From: an uncultured Collinsella sp.
GTDB lineage: Bacteria; Actinomycetota; Coriobacteriia; Coriobacteriales; Coriobacteriaceae
DNA length: 33,776 nucleotides
Assembly (NCBI GenBank): GCA_944321445.1
Contig: CALULJ010000024.1
Span: forward strand, 1-33,776
Direction of reading: 5' to 3'
Part shown: positions 1 to 9,241 of the stretch, in pieces
Numbering within the stretch: the stretch's first letter is position 1
Layout of the letters: every line of letters starts with the position of its first letter
Notes under the pieces: generated by a model
Told to the model about the DNA's origin: nothing
What the model saw: only the letters and a program-made list of their open reading frames with translations
Database searches by the model: none
Program-made: the position numbers and the translations under genes

Positions 1-2313
1 GAGATCCTGCCCGACAAGTTCGACCTGCGCGACCGCGGCGTCGTGACGCCGGTCAAGTTCCAGAACCCCTGGGGAACCTGCTGGGGCTTCGCGGCCATCG
101 CCGCCTCCGAGACGAGCCTGCTCTCCGAGATGGGGACCACCTATGCGGAGACCGGCTTGGACCTCTCCGAGCGCCATCTCGCCTACTTCGCGGTCACCCA
201 CCTGCCCGACGACGAGGAAACGGACGCGAAGTACGACGGCCAGGGCGGTGAGGGCGGCTACAACGCGCTGACCGAGACCGATGACGTCCCCGACCCGGAG
301 TTCGCCGAGCAGGTGCTGGGGTACCCGCTCGAGAACGCGGTCCTCAACTACGGCGGCTACGTCACCTATGCGACCTCGCTGTTCTCCAACGGCATCGGGC
401 CCGTCGACGAATCGATGGCCCCGTACAGCAACGACGAGGGCATCGCCGACCACGACGCGTACTGGTCGGCGGCGGGCACCTGGACGCTGGACGAGGCCCT
501 GCGCGCCGGGTCGTCCGCGGCGCTCGAGGAGTCGTTCATCCTGCCCTCGCCCGCGACGTTCGACGAGAGCGACGCCTACGTGTACGACGAGGACGCGACG
601 GCGGCCATCAAGGAGCAGCTCTTCGAGGGGCGCGCCGTCTCGATCGCGTTTTGCGCCGACGCGTCCAAGCCCGGCGAGGAATCCGACGACGCCTACATCA
701 ACACCGAGACGTGGGCGCACTACACCTACCAGCCGGCCATGACGAACCACGCGGTGACCATCGTGGGCTGGGACGACGACTACTCCAAGGAGAACTTCAA
801 GGCCGGGCACCAGCCGCCGGCCGACGGCGCCTGGATCGTGAAGAACAGCTGGGGCTCCGCGAGCAACGAGTTCCCCAACAAGTCCAACTTCGGCGACGAC
901 GGCTACTTCTACCTGTCCTACTACGACCAGAGCATCTCGACCGTCGAGGCGCTCGACTACGACGTGGACGGCCGGGAGACCGACAAGAACGGGACCTATA
1001 TCGTCAACCAGTACGACTACCTGCCGACCCAGATGTCGTTCTCCCAGGGGCACGAGGACGTCACCCGCATGGCGAACGTCTTCACGGCCGAGGACGGCCA
1101 GAGGCTCACGAGCCTGTCCTGCGAGACGGCGCAGCCCGGCACGACCGTGACCTACGAGGTCTTCCGCCTGGCCGAGGACGCTGACGACCCGACAGACGGC
1201 GAGCTGCTCACCAGCTTCGAGGCGAGCTACGAGTACGGTGGCTACCATCTGGAGAGGATCCCCGCCCAGGACCGCGAGAAGATGGGCTTCTCCCAGGGCG
1301 ACCGCTTCTCGGTGGTCGTCACGGCGCGACTCTCCGACGGCGCGTACGGCATCCTGCTCCAGGGCGCGCCGAGCAGGCAGAATCGCGATGCCGAGCTCAA
1401 CAGCCTGCGCATCGGCGAGAGCCAGACGCACGCCATCGAGAACCGGGTCGTCGAGACGTTGCGTACCGGCTACCTCGAGGAGCATCCGGACGCGACGGAC
1501 GCGGAGGTCTCCGAGTACCTGGCGTCTCAGGAGCAGGCCATCGCAGACGACGTGGAGTCGGTCATCCAGGCGCAGGTGCCCGTGTTCTTCCGCTCGGTCG
1601 TCAACGAGGGTGAGAGCTACCTGTACTCCGGCGGCGCATGGTCCGACCTGGCCGATATGCTCGCGGGCGACAACCTTCCGATGGGCGACCTGCTCGTCTA
1701 CGACAACTTCCCGATCAAGGCATACGCCGACCCGTTCGACCACGCCTTCACGGACGTGCCCGCAGATGAGTGGTACAGCTCCTGGGTCGAGCGCGCGGCG
1801 GACCTCGGCCTCATGGGCGGCTACGGGGACGGCGCGTTCGGCCCCACCGACACGCTCGCGCGCGAGCAGGCGGCACAGGTCATGTGGAACCTCCTGGGAG
1901 CGTCCGACACGGACGCGCCCGCGGCAGGGCACGTCGACGTCGACCAGGGAGCCTGGTACGCCGACGCGGTCAACTGGGCGGTGGCGGACGGCGTCATGGA
2001 GGGCTACCGCGGCTCCGACGCGTTCGGCGTGGGAGAGGCGCTCACGCGCGAGCAGTTCTGCACGGTGCTCGCCAAGGCGGCGGGCGCCGACCTTGATGCC
2101 CAACCGACCGACGTCCTCGACGGCTTCCCCGATGCCGACGGCGTCTCCGCATGGGCGCGCGCGGCCGTGGCCTGGGCGGTCGAAGGCGGCGTCATCGGCG
2201 GGGTCGAGACCGCCGAGGGCGCGCAGCTCCAGGCGGGCCGCGCGATGACCCGCGCCGAGATGGCCAAGATGATGGTCTCCGCCGTCGACGCGGGCATCTT
2301 CGCCGAAGGATAA
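1..2313 (+). CDS. Secreted papain-like (C1) cysteine protease with three SLH domains, 5' truncated
   Basis: The reading frame is open from base 1, so the true start, signal peptide and most of any propeptide lie outside the window; the first visible codons already form the mature papain N-terminus (LPDKFDLRDRG-VVTPVK). A GTG at 43 is therefore not the start. Catalytic residues are clear: Gln (61-63), Cys in GTCWGF (79-81), His in NHAVTIVGW (748-750) and Asn in KNSWG (844-846). The protease domain ends near codon 320 and is followed by a beta-rich region (about 330-560) resembling the lectin-like region seen in bacterial C1 proteases; that assignment is tentative. Three SLH modules follow at about codons 582-635, 644-693 and 707-765, which normally bind cell-wall polymers. 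The protein is thus inferred to be an extracellular, wall-anchored endopeptidase. The next gene encodes a second SLH-anchored protease, suggesting a shared role in digesting host or dietary protein. The family call is firm; the substrate is unknown. Confidence 0.9.
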   Translation, partial: EILPDKFDLRDRGVVTPVKFQNPWGTCWGFAAIAASETSLLSEMGTTYAETGLDLSERHLAYFAVTHLPDDEETDAKYDGQGGEGGYNALTETDDVPDPEFAEQVLGYPLENAVLNYGGYVTYATSLFSNGIGPVDESMAPYSNDEGIADHDAYWSAAGTWTLDEALRAGSSAALEESFILPSPATFDESDAYVYDEDATAAIKEQLFEGRAVSIAFCADASKPGEESDDAYINTETWAHYTYQPAMTNHAVTIVGWDDDYSKENFKAGHQPPADGAWIVKNSWGSASNEFPNKSNFGDDGYFYLSYYDQSISTVEALDYDVDGRETDKNGTYIVNQYDYLPTQMSFSQGHEDVTRMANVFTAEDGQRLTSLSCETAQPGTTVTYEVFRLAEDADDPTDGELLTSFEASYEYGGYHLERIPAQDREKMGFSQGDRFSVVVTARLSDGAYGILLQGAPSRQNRDAELNSLRIGESQTHAIENRVVETLRTGYLEEHPDATDAEVSEYLASQEQAIADDVESVIQAQVPVFFRSVVNEGESYLYSGGAWSDLADMLAGDNLPMGDLLVYDNFPIKAYADPFDHAFTDVPADEWYSSWVERAADLGLMGGYGDGAFGPTDTLAREQAAQVMWNLLGASDTDAPAAGHVDVDQGAWYADAVNWAVADGVMEGYRGSDAFGVGEALTREQFCTVLAKAAGADLDAQPTDVLDGFPDADGVSAWARAAVAWAVEGGVIGGVETAEGAQLQAGRAMTRAEMAKMMVSAVDAGIFAEG

Positions 2314-2358
2314 CGGCACCGTCGGCGCGACGGCCCCGCGCATGCGCCGAGGCTCCCG

Positions 2359-2390
2359 GGCCCCGCGCCGCACCGGCGCGGCGCGGGGCC
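2359..2390 (+). terminator. GC-rich hairpin between the two protease genes
   Basis: A perfect 13-bp stem (GGCCCCGCGCCGC at 2359-2371 pairing with 2378-2390) encloses a 6-base loop. It follows the C1 protease stop by 45 bases and precedes the S8 protease start by 71. There is no T-run after it, so it may be a pause or mRNA-stabilising hairpin rather than an intrinsic terminator. Confidence 0.4.
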
Positions 2391-2461
2391 GATCCCGCAC
2401 GGCCGCATCGGCGCGCCGATGCGCAGGCGGAAAAACTGCACCCACAAGGAAAGGAACAGTC

Positions 2462-5400
2462 ATGAAGATACCGACCGGACGCAGAAGGCTCGCCTGGGCG
2501 CTCGGCATCGCGCTGGCGTGCGGGCTCGCCCCCGCCGCGGCGCTCGCCCAGCCCGCGCTGGCCGACCTGCTCGCCAACGTGACGGCGGCCTCCTCGGCGG
2601 CGCAGCGAAGTGACCAGGAGGCCGTGCCCGGCCAGGCGCTCGTCCTGTACCGCGCATCCGACTCCCAGGTGAGCCTGCTAGACGACTCCGCGAGCGCCGA
2701 CGAGCTTGCGGGCGCGGGCTTCGCGGTCGCCCAGACGTGGGACTTCTCCACCGTCGACCGAGCCCTCGAGCAGGGCGCCATCGAGCTCCAGAGCGACGAG
2801 GGGACATCCGGCGACGTCCCGGAGGGCGCGGACCTGCGCGTCGCGCTCGTCGAGCGCGAGGGCGCCGACGCCGACGAGCTGGTGGCCGAGCTCGAGGAGC
2901 TCGACTTCGTGGTGGCGGCGCAGCCGAACTACATCGCGACGGTGGATGGGTCCGCACCCGACGACACGCTGTATCGCGGCTGGCAGTACAGCATGACCAG
3001 CGAGAGCGCCGGCATCGACCTCGAGGCGGCCCTCGCCGCCCGCGAGAGCGCGCCTGCGACCTCGGGCAACATCGTCGCCGTCCTCGACACGGGCGTCGAC
3101 GCCTCCCATCCCGACCTCGCCGACCACATGTGGGAGAACCCCGGCATCCCCGGCCTGCCCGGCGGGGCGGGGTCGTGCGGATACGACTTCGCCGGCAACG
3201 ACGACGACCCGACGCCGGGCACCTCGTCCGTCGACTCCCATGGCACCCACTGCGCGGGAGTCATCGCCGGCATCCAGAACAACGCGGAGGGGATTGCGGG
3301 CGCGAGCGCCGACACCGAGATCATGGCGCTGAAGGTTGCCCCCGAGGACTGCAGGGGCGTGCTGTACCTCAAAGACATCGTCTCCGCCTACGAGTACCTC
3401 ATCGGCGCCGCGCTCTCCGGGCAAAACGTCGTATGCGCGAGCAACTCCTGGGAGATCGGCTTCTACGCACCGGTGCTCGATTACCTGGTGAACCAGGCCG
3501 GAAAGCTCGGCATCCTGTCCGTCTTCGCCGCGGGCAACGCCGGCTCGGACACCGCCACCGTCGGCACCGGGGCGACCACGGGTCTCGAGAGCCCTTACGC
3601 CGTCATCATCGCCTCGAGCAACAAGTCGAACGCCCTGTCGACCTTCTCGAACTTCAACGAGACTGCCGTCGACCTCGCGCTGCCCGGCTCCAACATCATG
3701 TCCACGGTCAGCACCGACGCCGCGCACGCCTACTTCTCCCCCAGCGTGTCGCTGGCCGCGGGCAAGGACCTGGAATACGTGAACGACTTCTCCGATTACG
3801 CCGCGGACTCATCCACCTACCGGCTCTACGTCTATAACGCCGACGGGACGCCCGCCTCGCCCGAGGCCACCGACGCGTTCACCATCGAGCAGGTCGCCGA
3901 TGCGGGCCACGGCACCCCCGGCCTCAAGGTGACCTTCGACCCCTCCCGGGCCGACGGGGGCTCCTCGTACACCATGACGCTCCAGTGGTATTTCGACAAC
4001 CCGTTCGTCGGCACGTCGCACGCGGTGCAGGACTTCGCCATCGGGGCGAGCGCGAGCATCGATGCCGCGAGCCCCGCCAACGCGAGGCTGTATATCGTGC
4101 CGTCCCTCTACTCGGTCAAGGACGGCGCGACCGTCCCGCTCCATGGCGTGTCGACCGTCTCCGAGGTGAACATCGACCTGACCACCGTCTACGACACCTC
4201 CCTATCCGCCCTCGACACCGAGTCCGACCGGTTGATCGGCGCCGTCCAGGCCTCCATCGCGCCCGCTGACGGCGTCTGGTCGAGCGAGCGGACCACCTTC
4301 TACATCGAGCCCTACGGCATCGGCCTGGTGGGCGGCGACGGCGTGGACGACGAGACGAGCGACTACGCCCCCTATGGCGAGATGAGCGGGACGTCCATGG
4401 CGACCCCGCTCGCCGCCGGCACCGTCGGGCAGCTGGAGGCGCTCGACCCCGAGGCGGACGCGCTCGAGCTGCGCGGCAAGCTGGTGGGATCGACCGTCCC
4501 GCTGAGCACGACGACCTATGGAGGCGTCGAGAAGCACACGGCGACCGACGGCCGCTTCGACTGGGACGTGGCGATCGACGACGACGCGATCAGCGCGAAC
4601 ACGTGGTCCGTCGACGCCGACCCGGCGACCGGCTCGGTCACCGTCCACGGCTACGCCCTTAGCGACGCGAGCGTCACCCTCGACGGCGAGGACGTCGCGT
4701 GCACGGCGCAGACCGACAGCGAGCTGACCTTCACGGCGCCCTCCGACGCCTTCGACGGGGAGTCCCACCGCATCGACGTGCTCGACCGGTCGACCGGCCG
4801 CACCCATCGCGCCTCCTACAGCCTCCCCGCGCGCGAGGCGTCCTTCGACATCATGTGGACCGACGGCTTCCCCGTCGGCGCGACCGATGCCGCCACGGGC
4901 GCCCTCGTGGGCACCTCGGACGCCCTGTACCTCGCCGACACGGTCGGCACCTACCTGTACCGCTCGGACAATCCCGGAAGCGGCTCATGGACCGCATGCG
5001 CCGCGCCCGGAGCGCCGTGGCAGTCGGCGACGCATGACTCCCACGCCCCGATAGCCTACACGGCCGTCGGGAGCGACATCGTCGCCGTCACGACCGACTT
5101 GGACGAGAACGGCATCGTCGTGCTCGCGGCGACCTACAGCGCGAAGAGCGATGAATGGAGCCCCTATCGGCGAACCGTCGCCATCGCGACCCCGGAGGAG
5201 GCCGCAGGGGCGATCTATGCCTCCTCGATCGTGGGCGCGACGGCGATCGGCGACACCTCCTACGCGCTCGTGGGCGCCGCGTACCAGCTCGCGTCGGGCG
5301 AGCAGGTCATACGATACGCGATCGCCTCGCTGGAGGGCCTCGACGGGGAGCTCTCCGCGACCGAGATCCGAACGGAACAGCTCCCGGGCATCACGCTCGC

Positions 5401-6451
5401 TCCGATCGCTCCCATCGCGCATGACGGCGAGATCTACGTGATCGGCGCGGTCGGCGGCGGGCGGACCGACCTCTCGACGACGTACGTGTCGCACGCATAC
5501 ACCGTCGACCCGGCAAGCGGGGCGCTCGACGACCTCGGCGCCATCGAGGGCGCGCCCGCCTTCACATACTCGGACTACGGAGACATCGAGAGGAGCGTGA
5601 CCGTCCCTGTCGAAGACGGCGTACTCATCTTCGCGCACCCGATCGCGGGCTCCGGCGACACCGCGTACGTCGACCTCGACACACTCGCCTGCGAGGGGAC
5701 GGCATGGCTCGGCGGCGACTCCGCGACGGGCGTCTCCATCACCTCGGCCGCGGTCTTCGACGGCTGCGTCCACCTGACCGCCTTCGATCACGGGACCGAT
5801 GCGGCATCCGCGACGGGCGCGCTCTACACGCTCCCGCGCGCTGCCGCAGAGCAGCTCACGGGTGCTATGTGCCCGACGGAGGGCTACGTCGACCTCGACG
5901 TGTCCGCGTGGTATCACAAGGCGGTCGACTGGGCGGTCGATGAGGGCGTCATGCTCGGCGTCGACGCGGACGCCGGCGTGTTCGGGCCCATGGTCTCGCT
6001 CACCCGCGCCCAGATGGCGCAGGTCCTCTACAACATGGCCGGCAAGCCGGCGGTCGATATCCCGATGCCCTACAGCGACTGCGCGCAGGAAGCCTGGTAC
6101 CGCGATGCGGTCACCTGGTGCGCGCAGCAGGGCATCTTCGAGGGCTACGGGGAAAGCGGCGAGTTCGGGCCGGACGACCCGCTGACGCGCGAGCAGATGG
6201 CGACCATCCTGTGGCGCATCGCCGAGCCCGAGGACGCGAGCGGAGCCGACCTGTCCCGCTACTCCGACGCCGCAACGGTGTCCGATTGGGCATACGAGGC
6301 CGTCGCGTGGGCGGTCGATGAGGGCTACCTGCGCGGCATCGGGGGAACGACCGAGCTCCAGCCGCAGGGCGACCTCGATCGCGCCCAGGCGGCGACCGTG
6401 CTCATGCGCGCCGACCGCGCCGGATTCCCCTTCCCGCGCCCGGCGGAATAG
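2462..6451 (+). CDS. Secreted subtilisin-like (S8) serine protease with IPT-like, propeller-like and three SLH domains
   Basis: 1329 residues. The ATG at 2462 is chosen over the upstream in-frame start at 2342 because AAGGAAAGG precedes it and a signal peptide follows at once (basic GRRR, hydrophobic core, ALAQPA cleavage region). Residues 60-165 look like an I9-type inhibitor propeptide. The catalytic triad is Asp209 (VLDTGVD), His260 (DSHGTHCAG) and Ser645 (SGTSMATP), with oxyanion Asn359 (AAGNAGS). Between Asn and Ser lie about 285 residues, far more than in subtilisin, so a beta-rich domain (about 420-625) is inserted in the catalytic domain. Then come an IPT/TIG-like segment (about 715-790), a kelch-like beta region (about 795-1130) and three SLH modules (about 1138-1192, 1201-1255, 1263-1325). 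It is inferred to be an exported, wall-anchored endopeptidase paired with the upstream C1 protease. Catalytic and SLH calls are firm; middle domains are inferred from pattern only. Confidence 0.93.
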   Translation: MKIPTGRRRLAWALGIALACGLAPAAALAQPALADLLANVTAASSAAQRSDQEAVPGQALVLYRASDSQVSLLDDSASADELAGAGFAVAQTWDFSTVDRALEQGAIELQSDEGTSGDVPEGADLRVALVEREGADADELVAELEELDFVVAAQPNYIATVDGSAPDDTLYRGWQYSMTSESAGIDLEAALAARESAPATSGNIVAVLDTGVDASHPDLADHMWENPGIPGLPGGAGSCGYDFAGNDDDPTPGTSSVDSHGTHCAGVIAGIQNNAEGIAGASADTEIMALKVAPEDCRGVLYLKDIVSAYEYLIGAALSGQNVVCASNSWEIGFYAPVLDYLVNQAGKLGILSVFAAGNAGSDTATVGTGATTGLESPYAVIIASSNKSNALSTFSNFNETAVDLALPGSNIMSTVSTDAAHAYFSPSVSLAAGKDLEYVNDFSDYAADSSTYRLYVYNADGTPASPEATDAFTIEQVADAGHGTPGLKVTFDPSRADGGSSYTMTLQWYFDNPFVGTSHAVQDFAIGASASIDAASPANARLYIVPSLYSVKDGATVPLHGVSTVSEVNIDLTTVYDTSLSALDTESDRLIGAVQASIAPADGVWSSERTTFYIEPYGIGLVGGDGVDDETSDYAPYGEMSGTSMATPLAAGTVGQLEALDPEADALELRGKLVGSTVPLSTTTYGGVEKHTATDGRFDWDVAIDDDAISANTWSVDADPATGSVTVHGYALSDASVTLDGEDVACTAQTDSELTFTAPSDAFDGESHRIDVLDRSTGRTHRASYSLPAREASFDIMWTDGFPVGATDAATGALVGTSDALYLADTVGTYLYRSDNPGSGSWTACAAPGAPWQSATHDSHAPIAYTAVGSDIVAVTTDLDENGIVVLAATYSAKSDEWSPYRRTVAIATPEEAAGAIYASSIVGATAIGDTSYALVGAAYQLASGEQVIRYAIASLEGLDGELSATEIRTEQLPGITLAPIAPIAHDGEIYVIGAVGGGRTDLSTTYVSHAYTVDPASGALDDLGAIEGAPAFTYSDYGDIERSVTVPVEDGVLIFAHPIAGSGDTAYVDLDTLACEGTAWLGGDSATGVSITSAAVFDGCVHLTAFDHGTDAASATGALYTLPRAAAEQLTGAMCPTEGYVDLDVSAWYHKAVDWAVDEGVMLGVDADAGVFGPMVSLTRAQMAQVLYNMAGKPAVDIPMPYSDCAQEAWYRDAVTWCAQQGIFEGYGESGEFGPDDPLTREQMATILWRIAEPEDASGADLSRYSDAATVSDWAYEAVAWAVDEGYLRGIGGTTELQPQGDLDRAQAATVLMRADRAGFPFPRPAE

Positions 6452-6476
6452 GCGCACGCGCAAGCGAAGCGGCACA

Positions 6477-6524
6477 GGGCCCGCGACGCACGGGATAAAC
6501 CGGCGTCGCGGGCCCTTACCTTTT
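6477..6524 (+). terminator. Rho-independent terminator of the S8 protease gene
   Basis: A perfect 13-bp stem (GGGCCCGCGACGC at 6477-6489 with 6503-6515) is followed by TTACCTTTTC. It lies 25 bases after the protease stop, between convergent genes. On the minus strand no T-run follows, so it mainly serves the + strand. Confidence 0.8.
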
Positions 6525-6561
6525 CAGCCTCACGAGGCATGCCGAAAACAGACGGGGCTCG

Positions 6562-6924
6562 CTACAGGTGGTAGCTGCCGAACAGCTCGGGGTATCCCTC
6601 ATCGACGGCGTCGTTGAACTGATGCGCGTACAGCCCGATGGCGAGCACCCAGGTGAGGGTCAAGACGATGGCGACAAGGATCGTGAGCGCCACCGCGCTG
6701 AACGCAAGCGCGGGCGTCGGGCCCGTGAGCGACCCGGTCATGATGAGCAATGCCGCCACGAGCACCGCCACGAACACGGTCACCCGCCGGAAGGCCCGAC
6801 GGCGCGCCCGATGGGCGCGCGCGAGCGCCGCGTGCAGCGCCGCGAGCTCGTCGACGGAGAAGCGCCTCTCGACGAGCTTCGCGCGCTCGTGGGCGCTCAG
6901 GCTGTTGATGTGCAGCTGCGCCAC
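6562..6924 (-). CDS. Small two-helix membrane protein, function unknown
   Basis: 120 residues from a GTG start at 6924. This start is preferred because GGGGAG sits directly upstream and the gene begins 7 bases after the ABC-F stop codon, which implies translational coupling; the longer frame back to 7257 lies wholly inside the ABC-F gene. The N-terminal ~45 residues are charged and Arg-rich (a run of RAHRARRRAFRR), followed by two hydrophobic segments at about 48-67 and 72-100, and a short acidic tail ending FGSYHL. This predicts a cytoplasmic N-terminus and two transmembrane helices. I do not recognise the family. Its placement suggests co-expression with the ABC-F protein, but no functional link can be seen. 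Confidence 0.7.
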   Translation of the reverse strand: MAQLHINSLSAHERAKLVERRFSVDELAALHAALARAHRARRRAFRRVTVFVAVLVAALLIMTGSLTGPTPALAFSAVALTILVAIVLTLTWVLAIGLYAHQFNDAVDEGYPELFGSYHL

Positions 6925-6931
6925 GGCTCCC

Positions 6932-8776
6932 CTACCCCTCGAGCTGCTCGCTCGCCTCGAGCCATGCGGTCTCGAGCCCGTCGATCTCGGCGCGCTCGGC
7001 GTCGATTCGCGCCTGCGTGGCGACGAGCGCCTCGTAGTCGGTCGGATCGATCGAGCCGAGCTCACACTCGAGCTCCTCGAGCCTCTTGCGGCGGCTCTCC
7101 ATTTTGCGCTCGAGCGAGGACACCTCGCGGCGCAGCCGCTGGCGCTCGGCGTTCGTGAGGCCGCAGGCATCCGGGACAGGGCCCGCCCCGGCGGCCTGCG
7201 ATGCGGCAGGCACCCCCGCGAGCCCGGAGCGGCCCGCGCCCTCGGGCGCCCCGTCATGCTCCCCTACCAGACGCAGGTACTCATCGACACCGCCTGCCAC
7301 ATGGCGCAGGTGCCCGTCGATGATGGCGTACTGGCTGTCGGTCACGCGCTCCATGAGGTAGCGATCGTGCGTCACCAAGATGAGCGTTCCCGGCCAGCTG
7401 TCGAGCAGGTCCTCCACGATGGCGAGCATGTCGGTATCGAGGTCGTTGCCCGGCTCGTCCAAGATGAGCACGTTGGGCTCATCGAGAATCGTGAGCAGAA
7501 GCGACAGTCGACGGCGCTGGCCGCCCGACAGATCGCCGATGCGACTCCACAGCTGCTGGGTGGTGAACCCCAGGCGCTCGAGCAGCTTCTCGGGACTCGT
7601 CTCCTTGCCGTCAACGATATAGAGGCGCTTATAGTGCGAAAGTAACTCGCGGATGGTTTGGTCCATGTAGGGCTTCAGCTCATCGAGCTGCTGTGACAGC
7701 ACGCCGAAGCGCACGGTCTGACCGATCTTCACCCGTCCGCGCGCAGGCGCGAGTTTCCCCTGGATAACGGAGAGGAGCGTCGACTTGCCCGCGCCGTTCT
7801 CTCCCAAAAGGCCGAAGCGATCGCCCGCGCCGATAAGCCATGTGGCATCCTCGACAACCGGGCGGAATGCGCCCGTCGCCGCATCGGTGTAGCCTGCAGT
7901 CGCATCGATCACGTCGATGACCTGCTTGCCCAGGCGGGCAACGGCCAAGCGCTTGAGCTCAAGTTCGTTGCGCACCGGAGGCACATCGGCGATGAGCGCG
8001 CGGGCCGCTTCGACGCGGAACTTCGGCTTCGTGGAACGGGCCTGTGCGCCGCGCGAAAGCCAAGCGAGCTCTTTGCGCGCCATGTTGCGCCGGCGGTCCT
8101 CGGCAACGGCGGCAAGGCGGTCGCGCTCCACGCGCTGCAGGATGTAGGCGGAGTAGCCGCCCTCAAAGGGGTCGACGCGCCCGTCGTGCACCTCCCACAT
8201 GGACGTGCACACCTCATCCAAGAACCAGCGGTCGTGCGTGACCACCAGCAGCGCGCCCACACCTGCCGACCAGCGGGTCTTCAGGTGAGCCGCCAGCCAG
8301 TTGATGGTGCGGATATCCAGGTGGTTCGTAGGCTCGTCGAGCATGAGCACGTCGTAGTCTCCGATGAGCAGGCGCGCAAGGTCAACGCGACGACGCTGGC
8401 CGCCGGAGAGCTCGCCCACCTTCCCCTCCCAGGGAACGTCGGAGATGAGGCCGTCCAGGATCTGGCGAACGCGCGGCTGCGAAGCCCATTCATATTCCGG
8501 CAGGTCGCCCACGACCGCATGGTGCACGGTGTCGTCGTCTGCCAGGGCATCTTTTTGCCCCAGTAGACCCACAGACACGTCGCGACGGTGCGTGACACGG
8601 CCGTCGTCCGGCTCGAGCTCGCCTGCGAGCACCGAAAGCAGCGTCGACTTGCCATCGCCGTTGCGGCCGACGATGCCGATGCGGTCGCCCTCGTAGACGC
8701 CGAGGGTCACGGCCTCGAAGATATTCTTGGTGGGAAACTCCAGGTGCACCGAGTCGCAGCCGAGCAGAATCGCCAT
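6932..8776 (-). CDS. ABC-F family ATPase, Uup-like with C-terminal coiled coil
   Basis: 614 residues with two ATP-binding cassettes and no membrane segments, the hallmark of the ABC-F family of ribosome-associated ATPases rather than transporters. Walker A motifs are GRNGDGKST (37-45) and GENGAGKST (about 322-330); signature motifs LSGGQRRR occur near 123-130 and 414-421; Walker B/DEP motifs are LMLDEPTNHLD and LILDEPGNDLD. A charged alpha-helical C-terminal extension (about 545-614, rich in Glu, Arg and Leu) resembles the Uup C-terminal coiled coil, which binds nucleic acid in known members. The ATG at 8776 has AGGAAGG upstream. Family members affect translation elongation, DNA repair-linked phenotypes or antibiotic protection; which applies here cannot be told. 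The second cassette has GND where TNH is usual in the EPTNHLD motif, a known Uup-like variation. Confidence 0.93.
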   Translation of the reverse strand: MAILLGCDSVHLEFPTKNIFEAVTLGVYEGDRIGIVGRNGDGKSTLLSVLAGELEPDDGRVTHRRDVSVGLLGQKDALADDDTVHHAVVGDLPEYEWASQPRVRQILDGLISDVPWEGKVGELSGGQRRRVDLARLLIGDYDVLMLDEPTNHLDIRTINWLAAHLKTRWSAGVGALLVVTHDRWFLDEVCTSMWEVHDGRVDPFEGGYSAYILQRVERDRLAAVAEDRRRNMARKELAWLSRGAQARSTKPKFRVEAARALIADVPPVRNELELKRLAVARLGKQVIDVIDATAGYTDAATGAFRPVVEDATWLIGAGDRFGLLGENGAGKSTLLSVIQGKLAPARGRVKIGQTVRFGVLSQQLDELKPYMDQTIRELLSHYKRLYIVDGKETSPEKLLERLGFTTQQLWSRIGDLSGGQRRRLSLLLTILDEPNVLILDEPGNDLDTDMLAIVEDLLDSWPGTLILVTHDRYLMERVTDSQYAIIDGHLRHVAGGVDEYLRLVGEHDGAPEGAGRSGLAGVPAASQAAGAGPVPDACGLTNAERQRLRREVSSLERKMESRRKRLEELECELGSIDPTDYEALVATQARIDAERAEIDGLETAWLEASEQLEG

Positions 8777-9132
8777 GGACGAGCCTTCCTAAACGTCAAA
8801 TGTCTCAAGGCACCATCCTAGCACGCCCTGTCCTCTCCGGGGACGGGGGTGCCACGCGCCAGTTTGGCCTCTGTGGGGACGGGGGTCATAGAGGACATTT
8901 TGTCTCCCTCCTAGGACGGCCCTGTCCGAAAAGTCGGTGTCTTCGGTAACAGGTTCGGAGCGGAACAGCCTGTCCACTGCGCCCCGTGGCATCGCCCGAT
9001 GCGTTGTGAGCGCTTCCGGGCTTCGACAGACAGGCTATTCTGCCCCACGAAAAGCGGTGAATAGAACGCCAAGCCTGTCCCCACAGACGCCACTTTGGTG
9101 CCTGGAACCCCCGTCCCCAGAGAGGCCAGAAC
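8777..9132. other. Non-coding stretch with copies of the GGGGACGGGGGT repeat
   Basis: No credible gene is seen. The stretch separates the ABC-F start from the pst terminator. It contains the repeat core GGGGACGGGGGTGCC at 8839, a second copy GGGGACGGGGGT at 8875-8886, and an inverted copy at 9107-9118. The segments 8866-8886 and 9107-9127 form a 220-bp-spaced imperfect inverted repeat that includes the flanking GGCCTCT. The ABC-F promoter must also lie here, but no convincing -10/-35 pair was found. Confidence 0.6.
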
Positions 9133-9168
9133 AAAAAACGCGGCGGCCTGCGCTGCACAGGCCGCCGC
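9133..9168 (-). terminator. Rho-independent terminator of the pst operon
   Basis: Read on the minus strand, a perfect 11-bp stem (GCGGCGGCCTG/CAGGCCGCCGC, + strand 9140-9150 and 9158-9168) with a 7-base loop is followed by GTTTTTTG. It lies about 75 bases after the pstB stop, so the operon ends with pstB. Confidence 0.85.
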
Positions 9169-9241
9169 TTGCATGGTATGCCGCACTGGGTTCCCGCACA
9201 CGCAACGGGTGCCGCAGTGGGCCGTATCTGGGAACATCCGG

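Noticed and set aside
4985-6475. 496-codon minus-strand frame
   Set aside because: Antisense to the S8 protease SLH and propeller regions, with Arg/Gly/Val-rich shadow composition.
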